Assembly (NCBI GenBank): GCA_049518415.1
Contig: JBEKRX010000023.1
Location: forward strand, 1-64,000
DNA length: 64,000 bases
Reading direction: 5' to 3'
DNA from: CAVQND01 sp049518415
GTDB taxonomy: Bacteria; Verrucomicrobiota; Verrucomicrobiia; Limisphaerales; UBA8199
The translations under genes and the position numbers were made by a program. This document shows, one piece after another, positions 1-7,958 of this stretch; the first letter of the stretch is position 1; each line of letters opens with the position of its first letter. The notes beneath the pieces are model-generated. The model was not told where the DNA came from. It worked only from the letters and a program-made list of their open reading frames with translations, and did not search any database.

Positions 1-293
1 TCTGCTATAACTACTCGGCCCAACCATCCATTGCCGAGGCAGGACTTTCACCTGCAAGCATGTCAAAGACCGAAGGCTGCACCGCATCCCGACACTGCCA
101 CCAATTCCACTCTGCCCGCGCGTAGCGCGGCATCCTTCCGCCCCGGAGGGGCGGCAAGACAGTAGCCCAGGGCACGGCCCGTCCCGTCCCGCTCAGCGGG
201 AGACGGGCCGCCGCCCTGGGTAGTGGCGCGGGCGTCTCGCCCGCGAAGCTCCCATGCGCTCCGAGCGCATGAGAGGGGGTCGGCTATTGGCTA
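1..293. repeat. Left-edge spacer with modular intergenic repeat (copy 1)
   Basis: I see no gene here. Positions 84 to about 392 (running into the next gene) are collinear with 39838-40128: both start with gcatcccgacactgccacc, continue through a CCGCCCC-GGA-GGGGCGG hairpin (138-154) and the words agacagtagccc, and end with a G-rich tract followed by ggatgcgcccg. A run of degenerate 7-bp units (cggctat-like) lies at 281-308. Bases 1-80 on the minus strand contain gcaggtgaaagtcctgcc followed by ggttgggccg, a pattern seen in domain I of bacterial group II introns. That reading is weak and most of any intron would lie outside the window. Confidence 0.6.
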
Positions 294-1466
294 TTAGCTA
301 TCGGCTATTAGCCCATGCGCTCCGAGCGCATGGGAGGGGGGAAGGGGGGAGGGCTTCCGCCCGCCCTCGGGGGCAGTATCAGGATGCGCCCGGGCCAAAT
401 GTTCTATTGGCTGTGTTGGCTGTATTGGCTCTATTGTGATTTTTTTTGCTTTTTCTCTGTTGGGCTTTTGGGCGACGACCACTGAGTTCATGGCCTCGTC
501 CTGGCGGAGAACGGCGGCCTGGGCAAAGCCGGCCGCGGCGAGGTCTTCGCGCAGTTCGGCGAAGGTGAAGGTGCCGCCGCCTTCGGTGGCGACGAGCATG
601 TTGACGGCAAAGAGGGCGCCGGCCACCGGGCGCGTGCGGCTTTGATCCATCAAGACGTCGCGCAAGGCGATGCGGCCGCCGGGGACCAGGGCGGCAAAGA
701 CCCTGGCGAAAAGGGCGCGGTTCTGCGCCCGGGAGTTCTGGTGGACAATGGCGCTCACCCAGGCCAAGTCGGCGCCCGTCGGCAAGGCGTCCGTGTAAAA
801 ATCGCCGGGGACCAGCCGGACGCGGTCGTGCAGGCCGGCGGCGGCCAGGCGGGGCCGGGCCATGGGGATGACATGGGGCAGATCGAAGAGGGTGGCTTGG
901 CCAGAGGGACAGGCGCGGAGAAAGGCGATGGTCCAGGTGCCCGAGGCGCCGCCGATGTCCAGGAGGTGGTTGAAGTGAAGGGGTTGGAGGGCTTGGATGA
1001 CCTGGTCGGCGATGGGGGCGGAGATATTGTGCATGCCAGCGATGAAGGCTTCCTGGTCGCCGGTCTGCCCGCGCACGCTGGGGATGAGTTGGGCGGGACG
1101 GCCGGACTTGACGACTGTTGCCAACTGGGCCCAGTTGCGCAGGCAATGGGCGTGGTGCTGGGCCATGGCGAGGATGGTTTGCGGGCCCTGCGCGGTGAGC
1201 AGGGCCTCGACGCCGGGCGGGAGGGCATAACGGACGCCGGACTTTTCCAGCAATCGCAACGCGACGAGCGCGTCCAGCAGAATGGTCAAGCCGCGCGCGT
1301 CGCACTGGAGGGCGGCGGCGAGTTGATCGGCCGTGCGTGCGGCGCGGGCCAGTGCGCTGAAGAGGTCCAGATCGGCTGCGGCGCCGAGGACGGCGGCGCT
1401 TTGGTAACTGCGGCCTAAGTCGAGGAGGTCGTCGGCGGTCCAGGATGGGGGTGGTGTTGCGTTCAT
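294..1466 (-). CDS. SAM-dependent O-methyltransferase, plant-type two-domain
   Basis: The protein fits the two-domain O-methyltransferase architecture. An N-terminal winged-helix dimerisation region (about residues 10-95) is followed by a Rossmann methyltransferase domain whose SAM loop reads LLDIGGASGTW near residue 170. A post-loop acidic position (TLFDLP) and PGGRIALRDVL follow, as in the Methyltransf_2 family. Such enzymes transfer methyl groups to small hydroxylated or carboxylated metabolites in the cytoplasm; the substrate cannot be told. The family usually stops near 335-345 residues, which here is around VVVAQKP. The remaining ~48 residues (from NREKAKK on) are translated from repeat DNA shared with 39.8-40.1 kb and end in the heptamer array, so they are probably a stop-loss extension and not a domain. 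The lipid kinase gene lies immediately upstream on the same strand. Confidence 0.85.
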   Translation of the reverse strand: MNATPPPSWTADDLLDLGRSYQSAAVLGAAADLDLFSALARAARTADQLAAALQCDARGLTILLDALVALRLLEKSGVRYALPPGVEALLTAQGPQTILAMAQHHAHCLRNWAQLATVVKSGRPAQLIPSVRGQTGDQEAFIAGMHNISAPIADQVIQALQPLHFNHLLDIGGASGTWTIAFLRACPSGQATLFDLPHVIPMARPRLAAAGLHDRVRLVPGDFYTDALPTGADLAWVSAIVHQNSRAQNRALFARVFAALVPGGRIALRDVLMDQSRTRPVAGALFAVNMLVATEGGGTFTFAELREDLAAAGFAQAAVLRQDEAMNSVVVAQKPNREKAKKITIEPIQPTQPIEHLARAHPDTAPEGGRKPSPLPPSHALGAHGLIADS

Positions 1467-1508
1467 AATCAGATTACTGCCCGCTGATGAGCAAGTACAC
1501 TTTTCAAT

Positions 1509-2399
1509 TCAGGGGATGATGACGCGCAGGCGGGAGCGTTGCAACGAGAAGCTGGCCGGGAGGTGGCCGATGAGTTCGCCATCGACTTCGAGCGGGGTGG
1601 GGGTCGGGCTGCTGAGTTCCAGGGCGGCGGCCTGGAAGACCCGGATGCTGGCCGGCGGGAGTGTGCCGCCCAAGAGCAGGGGCGCGGCGCAACGGGCGAG
1701 GGTCAGCCAGCCGAGGCGCGGGAAGACGCAAACCTCAAGCAGGCCGTCGCGCAAGTCGGCCTTGGGAAAAACCCTGTAAGGGCCGCCATACAAGCGGCCA
1801 TTGCCGATGAGCACCAGTTGGCCCGCCAGCGAATGTCCGCCTCCGGCGGCAGTGATCAGCGAAGGCGCCCGGCGCAGGGCGCGCAGCCCCGCCAGGACGT
1901 AAGCCAAAGGGCCGAGCTTCTTCTTCCAGGGCCAGTGGACCAGTTCAATGGCGCGCGCATCCAGGCCAGCGCCAGCCAGTTGGGCAAAGCAGCGCCGCTG
2001 CCTTGCCCCGTTGCCGCCGTATTCCACGCAAGGCAGATCGATGCGGGTTTCGCGCCCCTGGCAAATGGTATGCCACGCCCGGTCCAAGCGCCTGGGAATG
2101 GCCAACTCGCGGGCGAAGACGTTGGCCGTGCCCAGCGGGAGGACCCCGAGGCAGGCGCGCTCGAAGCCAGCCGGGGCGTCGGCCAGGCCGTTGAGCACCT
2201 CGTTCAGGGTGCCGTCGCCGCCGGCGGCCACGACCATTTCATAGCCCTCGCGCACGGCTTGCGCCGCCAACCGCCGGGCGTCGCCCCCAGCGCCAGTGAG
2301 CTTGAGGGCGCACTGGGTCCCGATTTGCTCGAGCTGACGGCGGAAGCGTTTGGCCTTTTCGCCTTTGGCAATTGGATTGAAGATGACGCAAACGCGCAC
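1509..2399 (-). CDS. Diacylglycerol kinase / YegS-like lipid kinase
   Basis: This is a 296-residue member of the DAGK catalytic family, which phosphorylates lipids such as diacylglycerol on the inner face of the membrane. The nucleotide-binding signature GGDGT sits at residues 60-64 after a Rossmann-like N terminus (FNPIAKG), and PLGTANVFARELAIP near residue 90 is the second conserved block. Length matches bacterial DgkB/YegS/YtlR-type proteins. It ends 42 bp upstream of the methyltransferase start on the same strand, so the two may be cotranscribed, although no functional link is obvious. Which lipid it uses cannot be read from sequence. Confidence 0.9.
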   Translation of the reverse strand: MRVCVIFNPIAKGEKAKRFRRQLEQIGTQCALKLTGAGGDARRLAAQAVREGYEMVVAAGGDGTLNEVLNGLADAPAGFERACLGVLPLGTANVFARELAIPRRLDRAWHTICQGRETRIDLPCVEYGGNGARQRRCFAQLAGAGLDARAIELVHWPWKKKLGPLAYVLAGLRALRRAPSLITAAGGGHSLAGQLVLIGNGRLYGGPYRVFPKADLRDGLLEVCVFPRLGWLTLARCAAPLLLGGTLPPASIRVFQAAALELSSPTPTPLEVDGELIGHLPASFSLQRSRLRVIIP

Positions 2400-2578
2400 A
2401 GTTGGCAGGAGATTGGCAATTGGTGACAGGTGATTGCCGGCGCCGGCACCGGAGTCAGCCGCGAGTCAGCAATCACTTGAGCGCCCCCGAGTTCGATTTG
2501 TCTGAAGGCTCTTGGCCGGCCCAATGACTTACTTAACTCGTTAAATCTTTCAGCGTTTGAGCGCGTCAACCGTTCCGG

Positions 2579-3436
2579 TCAGACTTTGCCCATTTTCCGC
2601 AGCGCCTCGAGGCTGCGCTTGACGGCGTCGAGCGGGTCGTGGCCGGACTCGTGTTCGAGCACGTACCACTCGGTCTGGCCCTGGTTCTCGCAGAGGGCAA
2701 AGATTTCCGGCCAATTGACTTTGTCCTCGCCGATGACGGCATCAGGACCGGCGCCGTAGGCCTTGAGGTGGATGGTGCGGGCGCGGCCGGGATATTGCTT
2801 GAGCACGGCCACCGGGTCGGCGCCGCCCTCGCAGCAATTGGCGGTGTCCAACTGCATAATCACCTCCGGTTTGGTGTTGCCGAAAAAGAGGTCCCAGGCC
2901 GAGGTGCCGTCGAACTTCTGGAAATCGTGGGCGTGGGCGTGATAGCCGATCCACATGCCGTCGGGTTTGAGCTTGTCGGCGAGTTCATTGAAGAGCGTGG
3001 CCTTGTCGAGCCAATCCTGTTTGGATTTGCCTTCCATCCAGGGGACGATGAGGAACTTGTTGCCGATGGTGCGGTTGAACTCGACGGTGGCCTTGAGTTG
3101 GTCGCCCAGGACGGACTCGAAGGGGGTGTGGGTGCCGCAGGCGACCAGGCCGTTGTCGTCGAGGAGCTTGCGCAATGCTGGGGCGGTGCGCCCGTGATAG
3201 CCGGCAAACTCGACGCCCTTGTAGCCGAGCTTGGAGACCGCGGCCAGCATGCCGGGCAGGTCGGTCCGGCACTGCTCCCGCAGGGAGTAGAGCTGCAGGC
3301 CGATGGGTATCTTGCGGGCCTGGCGCCGCTGGCACAGGGAGCAGCCGGCCAGGCCCAGGCCCAGGCCGGCAAGACCGGCAGCCCCGGCGCGGAGAAAATC
3401 GCGGCGGGTGACTTCAGGGGACAACAGATGCTTCAT
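2579..3436 (-). CDS. Tat-exported sugar phosphate isomerase/epimerase-like TIM barrel
   Basis: The start was set at 3436 because the protein then begins MKHLLSPEVTRRDFLRAG, a twin-arginine signal, followed by a lipobox-like LAGC near residue 34. The longer upstream reading frame lacks coding character. The mature part (IGLQLYSLREQ, GYKGVEFAGYHG, GIGYHAHAHDF-like and QLDTANCCEGGADPV segments) is the xylose-isomerase-like AP endonuclease-2 fold, which binds metal through Glu/His/Asp residues. Length (285 aa) fits the periplasmic members that are common in Verrucomicrobiota and Planctomycetes. The likely role is isomerisation or epimerisation (possibly an oxidised-sugar step) outside the cytoplasm. 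Substrate unknown. Confidence 0.88.
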   Translation of the reverse strand: MKHLLSPEVTRRDFLRAGAAGLAGLGLGLAGCSLCQRRQARKIPIGLQLYSLREQCRTDLPGMLAAVSKLGYKGVEFAGYHGRTAPALRKLLDDNGLVACGTHTPFESVLGDQLKATVEFNRTIGNKFLIVPWMEGKSKQDWLDKATLFNELADKLKPDGMWIGYHAHAHDFQKFDGTSAWDLFFGNTKPEVIMQLDTANCCEGGADPVAVLKQYPGRARTIHLKAYGAGPDAVIGEDKVNWPEIFALCENQGQTEWYVLEHESGHDPLDAVKRSLEALRKMGKV

Positions 3437-3586
3437 AAGGGCGTCCTTTTGGTGGCGTTGATGTGTTTGAACCGACAGACGACATTGCGGGAGGGAGCCT
3501 AAGCTGGAACTGGCGCATGGTCGAGAGCATTTCTCGGGCGTCAAGATAACTTGAACTCCGCCGGCGGTTGTTCTAAAAGAGCGGCA

Positions 3587-4399
3587 ATGCGCGATCCGAT
3601 TCCACCCCGACTGGCCAAGTGGCCGTTCCTGGCCGGCGACGCCCTGCTGCTGGGCTCGGCTTATTTCATCTATGCCCGGAGCGAATTGCCGCTGGGCCAG
3701 TGGCAATTGGCCTGGGCCGTGTTTTGCGTGGCGGCGGGCGCGGCGCTGGGGGTCGCGCCGTTCCTCCTGGAATACCGGGCGCTGGTGCGGGTGGCCGAGG
3801 CCGGCGCCCTTACGACCGTGATGGCCCAGGTCCAAAAGCTGGAAGCCCTGGCGGGCGAAATCCGCGGCGCCACCGGCCAGTGGGAGACGGTGCAGGAACA
3901 GGCCGAGAAGACCGCGGCGGCCGCCCGGGGTATCGCCGAGCGCATGACCGGCGAAGTGCAGTCCTTCACTGAGTTCATGCAGCGGGCCAACGACACGGAA
4001 AAAGCCAACTTGCGGCTGGAGGTGGAAAAGCTTCGCCGCGGGGAAGGGGAGTGGCTGAACATCCTCGTGCGGGTGCTGGACCACGTTTATGCCCTCCACC
4101 GGGCCGCGCTGCGCTCCGGCCAGCCGAACCTGATCGAACAACTGACCCATTTCCAAGAGGCCTGCCGCGACGCCGCCCGCCGCGTCGGGTTGGCGCCTTT
4201 CAGCGCGGAGCCGGAGGAGTTGTTTGACGCTCAGCGGCATCAATGGTCCGAGGGCAACGGCAAACCGCCGGACGGCGCGGTGGTGGAGGAGACCCTGGCT
4301 AGCGGTTACACGTTCCAGGGCCGGATGATGCGCTCCGCAGTGGTGCGCCTGCGCCAGCCCCAGGGGGGCTGTCCCGCTCCCGCCGATTCAGCCAAATGA
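3587..4399 (+). CDS. Membrane-anchored GrpE-like protein
   Basis: The start at 3587 follows an AAAAGAG ribosome-binding site; an upstream TTG is less likely. Residues ~10-65 contain two hydrophobic segments (AGDALLLGSAYFIYA and WAVFCVAAGAALGVAPFLL), a membrane hairpin. A long Ala/Glu-rich coiled coil follows (~75-170), then a C-terminal module that ends LASGYTFQGRMMRSAVVRL. This ending closely resembles the closing strand of the GrpE beta domain (GYT-x-x-GR-x-x-R-x-A-x-V). GrpE is the nucleotide exchange factor of DnaK. A membrane-tethered version suggests exchange-factor activity at the membrane or a derived structural role. No DnaK-family gene is nearby. Confidence 0.65.
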   Translation: MRDPIPPRLAKWPFLAGDALLLGSAYFIYARSELPLGQWQLAWAVFCVAAGAALGVAPFLLEYRALVRVAEAGALTTVMAQVQKLEALAGEIRGATGQWETVQEQAEKTAAAARGIAERMTGEVQSFTEFMQRANDTEKANLRLEVEKLRRGEGEWLNILVRVLDHVYALHRAALRSGQPNLIEQLTHFQEACRDAARRVGLAPFSAEPEELFDAQRHQWSEGNGKPPDGAVVEETLASGYTFQGRMMRSAVVRLRQPQGGCPAPADSAK

Positions 4400-4450
4400 A
4401 ATGCGCAAGGCCCACAAGCAGGAGCGTGGGGCGCTGAGCAAGCCCTGGCC

Positions 4451-4789
4451 TTAGAGCCTGGTTCTGCCAGCCGCTTTGGCCCTGGCCCACCGCAACCTGG
4501 CGGCGGCGGAAAGGGCGGCGCGCCCGGCCGGGGAGACCTTCCGCTTGGGCTTGCGGGCGGGTGCGGCTGCCGCCCGGACACGCCAGTGGTTGGCCCACCT
4601 TTTCCTGGCTCCGGCGCGCATGTTGGCAATGGCCCGCGGGCTGTATCTGCGCTTAGGCTTGGGGGCGGAGGCAGGGGCGGGGGGCGGGCCCAGGAGTTGC
4701 TGCAGTTGTTTCTGCAGGAACTGAATTTTCTCCTGGAGATCGGCCGCGTGCCGTAACTGTTGGGGAGTCAGTGTGGCGATTGAATTCAT
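4451..4789 (-). CDS. Small basic Ala/Arg/Lys-rich protein
   Basis: This 112-residue protein starts with a heptad-like helix (LTPQQLRHAADLQEKIQFLQKQLQQLL) that could be a short coiled coil, then a Pro/Ala linker. Two related basic blocks follow: RRYSPRAIANMRAGARKRWA and KRKVSPAGRAALSAAARLRWA. The internal duplication (K/R-R-x-S-P-x-x-x-A-x-x-x-x-A-x-x-R-W-A) and high charge suggest a nucleic-acid-binding protein. I do not recognise a named family, and no function is assigned. Confidence 0.6.
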   Translation of the reverse strand: MNSIATLTPQQLRHAADLQEKIQFLQKQLQQLLGPPPAPASAPKPKRRYSPRAIANMRAGARKRWANHWRVRAAAAPARKPKRKVSPAGRAALSAAARLRWARAKAAGRTRL

Positions 4790-4823
4790 ATACCGGCGGA
4801 GTGTGCGGAGATTGGGCGGAAAG

Positions 4824-6212
4824 TCAAGTGGACGCTGGCGGGGGACAGTGGGTCTTGAGGAAGTGGAAATGATGGAGAATCACGGCTGAGAGAATGAACA
4901 GTAAGAGATAATAGAAACTGAACACGGTCTCATTCCACGCATTGTGCGGGCCGGTGACCAGTTGAGCGATGAGGTTCTGTAGCAGCAGGACGAGCCAAAC
5001 CAGCCGATAAGCGTGGGGGAAGACGTCACCGGGGAAGACGCCGGGCAGGGCGGGAAGGTTGCCGGAACTGGAGGCCAGTTCGCGGGCGGCGTCCCCTGGC
5101 AGGGGCCGAAGCCACAGCCAGGCGAGCAGCGCCACCAGGGCGAGGAGCAACAAAGGGCCCATGACTTGCCAGAGGAGGCGGTCCCAATACTTCTCGTTTC
5201 CGAGGTAGATGTTGGCCCAGCCTTTCAATCCGTTGCGGAGCGAGAGACCCAGGCCCAGCAGCAGGCCAAGATAAGCGCCTAACCGCTCGAGGTTCGGGTG
5301 CGCACGGGGGGCGGGCGTTCCTGCCAGCGCCCCCCCTGCTCCGGACACCCTGCGGTTGACCAGGTAATAGGCCAGGCCATAGGCGAGGCCGATGCTGATG
5401 CCCGCGCAGGACTCCCAGCAGCGCCACCAGTTGAAGCTGACTCCCGGCCAGAGCCGCGGGGCCCAGCGCCAGTTCTGGCACAAACTCCATCCCACCCCGT
5501 TCACCAGGCCAACGGTCAGGATGAGCGTTACGTTCTGCCAGTGCCGGCGCCCCAGTTCATAGCCCAGGAAGCCCAGGTACAACCCAAGGTGGGTGATCGC
5601 CGCGCGGTTATCGTTCGTCAGCCGGCGAAGGTTTGGATTGGCCGCGAGGTCCTGGTACTGTGCCTTCATCGCTTTGTAGAGCGGAAGAAAGACTTCCGGG
5701 AAACTCTCGAATAGAACCCTGGCCAGGCAGGCCAGGCCAATGCCACAGGCCAGCCGGAGGCACCAGCCCCGCAGCGGCGGCGGCCGAGGCGAGCCGCACC
5801 AGGCCAACAAGCAGGCCCCAAGGCCAGCCCAGGGGACGCCGGCAATGAAAAGCCAGACAAAACCGTAGGCCCTGGGTATCGGCACGGCTCTGCCCGCCGC
5901 CGCGTTGGTCTGAAGCAGGCCGTCAAAGAAACTGGGCCATTGCATCCAGCCGCGGTTGCCGGAAAAGCCAATCCCGACCGTGAGCGCCAGGATGATCCAC
6001 CCCGAGGCGAAGGGGCGAGACTGCCGCGCACCTGGCTCGCGGGCGATGAACCACCAGGCGGCGCCCCAGGTCACGCCGGCAAAGATGCAGCCATTGCTCC
6101 CGCCAAAACCGGAGCACCCGCGCACGGCCCAGGTCATGGCCCCCAGGGCGGCAAAAAGCAGCGTCGGAAGGACAAGGTCATGTGTCAGGTCCCGTTGGCT
6201 ATGGTGGTCCAT
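4824..6212 (-). CDS. Polytopic membrane protein of unknown function
   Basis: The 462-residue product is strongly hydrophobic with roughly ten to eleven predicted membrane segments. It has a conserved-looking N terminus (LFAALGAMTWAVRGCSGFGG...GVTWGAAWWF), aromatic-rich loops, and a final segment FYYLLLFILSAVILHHFHF. It has no ATP-binding or obvious transport signature. The Gly/Trp-rich first segment looks like a distinct membrane-protein family, but I cannot name it. The start ATG at 6212 is the first in the frame after a stop. No neighbour suggests a role. Confidence 0.75.
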   Translation of the reverse strand: MDHHSQRDLTHDLVLPTLLFAALGAMTWAVRGCSGFGGSNGCIFAGVTWGAAWWFIAREPGARQSRPFASGWIILALTVGIGFSGNRGWMQWPSFFDGLLQTNAAAGRAVPIPRAYGFVWLFIAGVPWAGLGACLLAWCGSPRPPPLRGWCLRLACGIGLACLARVLFESFPEVFLPLYKAMKAQYQDLAANPNLRRLTNDNRAAITHLGLYLGFLGYELGRRHWQNVTLILTVGLVNGVGWSLCQNWRWAPRLWPGVSFNWWRCWESCAGISIGLAYGLAYYLVNRRVSGAGGALAGTPAPRAHPNLERLGAYLGLLLGLGLSLRNGLKGWANIYLGNEKYWDRLLWQVMGPLLLLALVALLAWLWLRPLPGDAARELASSSGNLPALPGVFPGDVFPHAYRLVWLVLLLQNLIAQLVTGPHNAWNETVFSFYYLLLFILSAVILHHFHFLKTHCPPPAST

Positions 6213-6377
6213 AATTGGCCTTGGGAGGCCGGGGCTGCGCCTATAAACCGGGGTGGTATCGTGACCATTAAAATCGGCTTGGTTGGGCTAACCGCTTGGG
6301 CGCGCGCGCGTGGGGACGCAGGCGCGCCTGGCCTTGAGCAGCGTCTGTTGATGGTCAGGCTGTGGCCCAGTTCAAGT

Positions 6378-7073
6378 TCAGGCCCAACCTTCACGAGCCA
6401 GCGCGTCATGGAGGGTATCCGGATGGTGCCGGCAGCGGTATTCGAGCCGACTGGATTCGGCATGAGCCAGACTGTAAGGCAGGCCGGCAGCCATGCGGTT
6501 ACGCTCGTGCAGTTCGTGCAGCAGGACATACCCTCGTTCTTTTTCCACGATGTCGTCATCAATCCAGACTTCTTTGGCGGGCACGAATTCATAGACCTTA
6601 TCGTGGCCCCCGGCGGTGAAGTCTATATCAAACACACTACGCACCAGGCGTCCATTAACAATCCAGACGGTTAAACCATTCTCAAGCTTCTTCCATAACT
6701 CCCGGTGGACCGACACCGGATCAGGGAGGGTTTTGCCGTCATTGGTCAGGGGCTTGATGTCCCCCGCCCGACGACGTTCCTTACGTTCGGCCTGGTCGGC
6801 TTTAACAATCGCCTCTTCATAGGTGGCTCCCTGCTTCATAAGCTGATGCTCAACGATAAGGTGATCGATAAAGAAAGCTCGTTCATCCGGGGACCGTTCT
6901 TGATCAATCCACAACTCATTTTCCGGAATATAGGGAAAACGGTAATGTTGCCCGAAATTGGTAAACTCTTCATCGATATTTCCCCGGATATAACTTCCGT
7001 CCACCAGCCAAACCTTAAGCGACCCCCGTTCATCGAGTTGCTGCAAATATGGCAAGGTTAGCGGGTGCGTCAT
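6378..7073 (-). CDS. Protein with two tandem copies of an HxxxE-containing domain
   Basis: The start at 7073 (MTHPLTLPYLQQL) is preceded by AGGGGGC at good spacing. Two halves align with each other: residues ~18-100 (VWLVDGSYIRGNIDEEFT...YIPENELWIDQE...DHLIVEHQLMKQGATYEEA) and ~135-220 (VWIVNGRLVRSVFDIDFT...FVPAKEVWIDDD...LHELHERNRMAAGLPYSLAH). Shared positions include V-W-x-V-x-G, D-x-x-F-T, E-x-W-I-D, H-x-x-x-E, M-x-x-G and Y. Copy 2 keeps an HE...E...H arrangement reminiscent of zinc hydrolases, while copy 1 has lost part of it. The gene is visibly less GC-rich than its neighbours, consistent with transfer. The family and function are not recognised, and metallopeptidase-like activity would be speculation. 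Confidence 0.75.
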   Translation of the reverse strand: MTHPLTLPYLQQLDERGSLKVWLVDGSYIRGNIDEEFTNFGQHYRFPYIPENELWIDQERSPDERAFFIDHLIVEHQLMKQGATYEEAIVKADQAERKERRRAGDIKPLTNDGKTLPDPVSVHRELWKKLENGLTVWIVNGRLVRSVFDIDFTAGGHDKVYEFVPAKEVWIDDDIVEKERGYVLLHELHERNRMAAGLPYSLAHAESSRLEYRCRHHPDTLHDALAREGWA

Positions 7074-7958
7074 AAAAGCCCCCTGGTCTTGGCAATTCAC
7101 CACCAACTGGCAAGGAAAGGCTTTGGGCACACAAACAGGAAATCCGCGCGGGTCGCGCCGAAGAGGATGGGACCCAACGATTTAAGGGTGGTTTTGCGGC
7201 TGGGCAAGATCGTGGCGAGATGAATGGACATGGATGGATAATTATCTATAATGGGCGCTCATGTGCCGTAGACGGCGTCCATTTTAGATTGCTGGGTAAT
7301 CGGTTGCCTGGCGCCGCGCGGGCAAGGAACAATCGGTTGTTGGTCGGGCCCATTTCTCATCAACGTTGGGGCCATTATGCCCCGGGGCGGGCCGACGTCG
7401 AGCCGAAAGTGACTGGGGCGGCTCGGCGGGCTGGACCGAGGAGGACAATTCTCGCGAGTATTGGCGTTTATCCACGGTGAAAGAAAGCAGTTACGAACGA
7501 AAGGTAAGACTGTAAGGCGCCGCCGAGTCGGCAAGCCGTAAGCGCGACCGGACAAAGCAGGCTCTAAGCAGTTACGTATTGACGAAAGCCGCATTTTTTT
7601 GTTCTCCTCTTACTGCAAGGCAGCAGCAGGCTGAGCCAGGCTCCGCCTGCACCTGGCTTTTCCTGGCGGGGGGCGTCCCTCGGGCGGCAAATGAACGTGC
7701 GCTGGCAATGCACCGACCGGGCCACAACGGGGTTTGGGAAACTGACCAGGCTCCCGCTGCACAGGGGAACTGTGCGCCCGTTTGCCTTTGCCCCCCGGCG
7801 GCGCGCGACCGCGCCGGCCCATCGCCGAACCGGCAGGGGCGCGGGCAATGAGGTCCCGACTTGTCCGGACCGCGTCCCTCAATTTGGACCGGTCCGTTCG
7901 GACCCTCGGCCCTCAACTCTCGGCCCTCGACCCTCGACCCCCAACGGTTAACCGTTCT
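7074..7958. repeat. Gene-free spacer; 3' part is a duplicated upstream region
   Basis: I find no convincing gene in 7074-7575; short open frames there are Arg/Pro/Cys-rich and lack family resemblance. From about 7576 (attgacgaaagccgca) to the NHL start, the DNA is nearly identical to 11691-12071 upstream of the second NHL gene, with an almost constant offset (4113-4115 bp). The last 60 bp are a degenerate 7-bp repeat array (gaccctc-like units, 7901-7942) directly before the start codon. The duplicated block presumably carries the promoter and leader of both genes. Confidence 0.75.

Noticed and set aside
7259..7594. 111-codon minus-strand ORF with AGGAG before its ATG
   Set aside because: The good ribosome-binding site is in the duplicated leader DNA, but the frame is not preserved in the second copy and the protein is Arg/Pro/Cys-rich.
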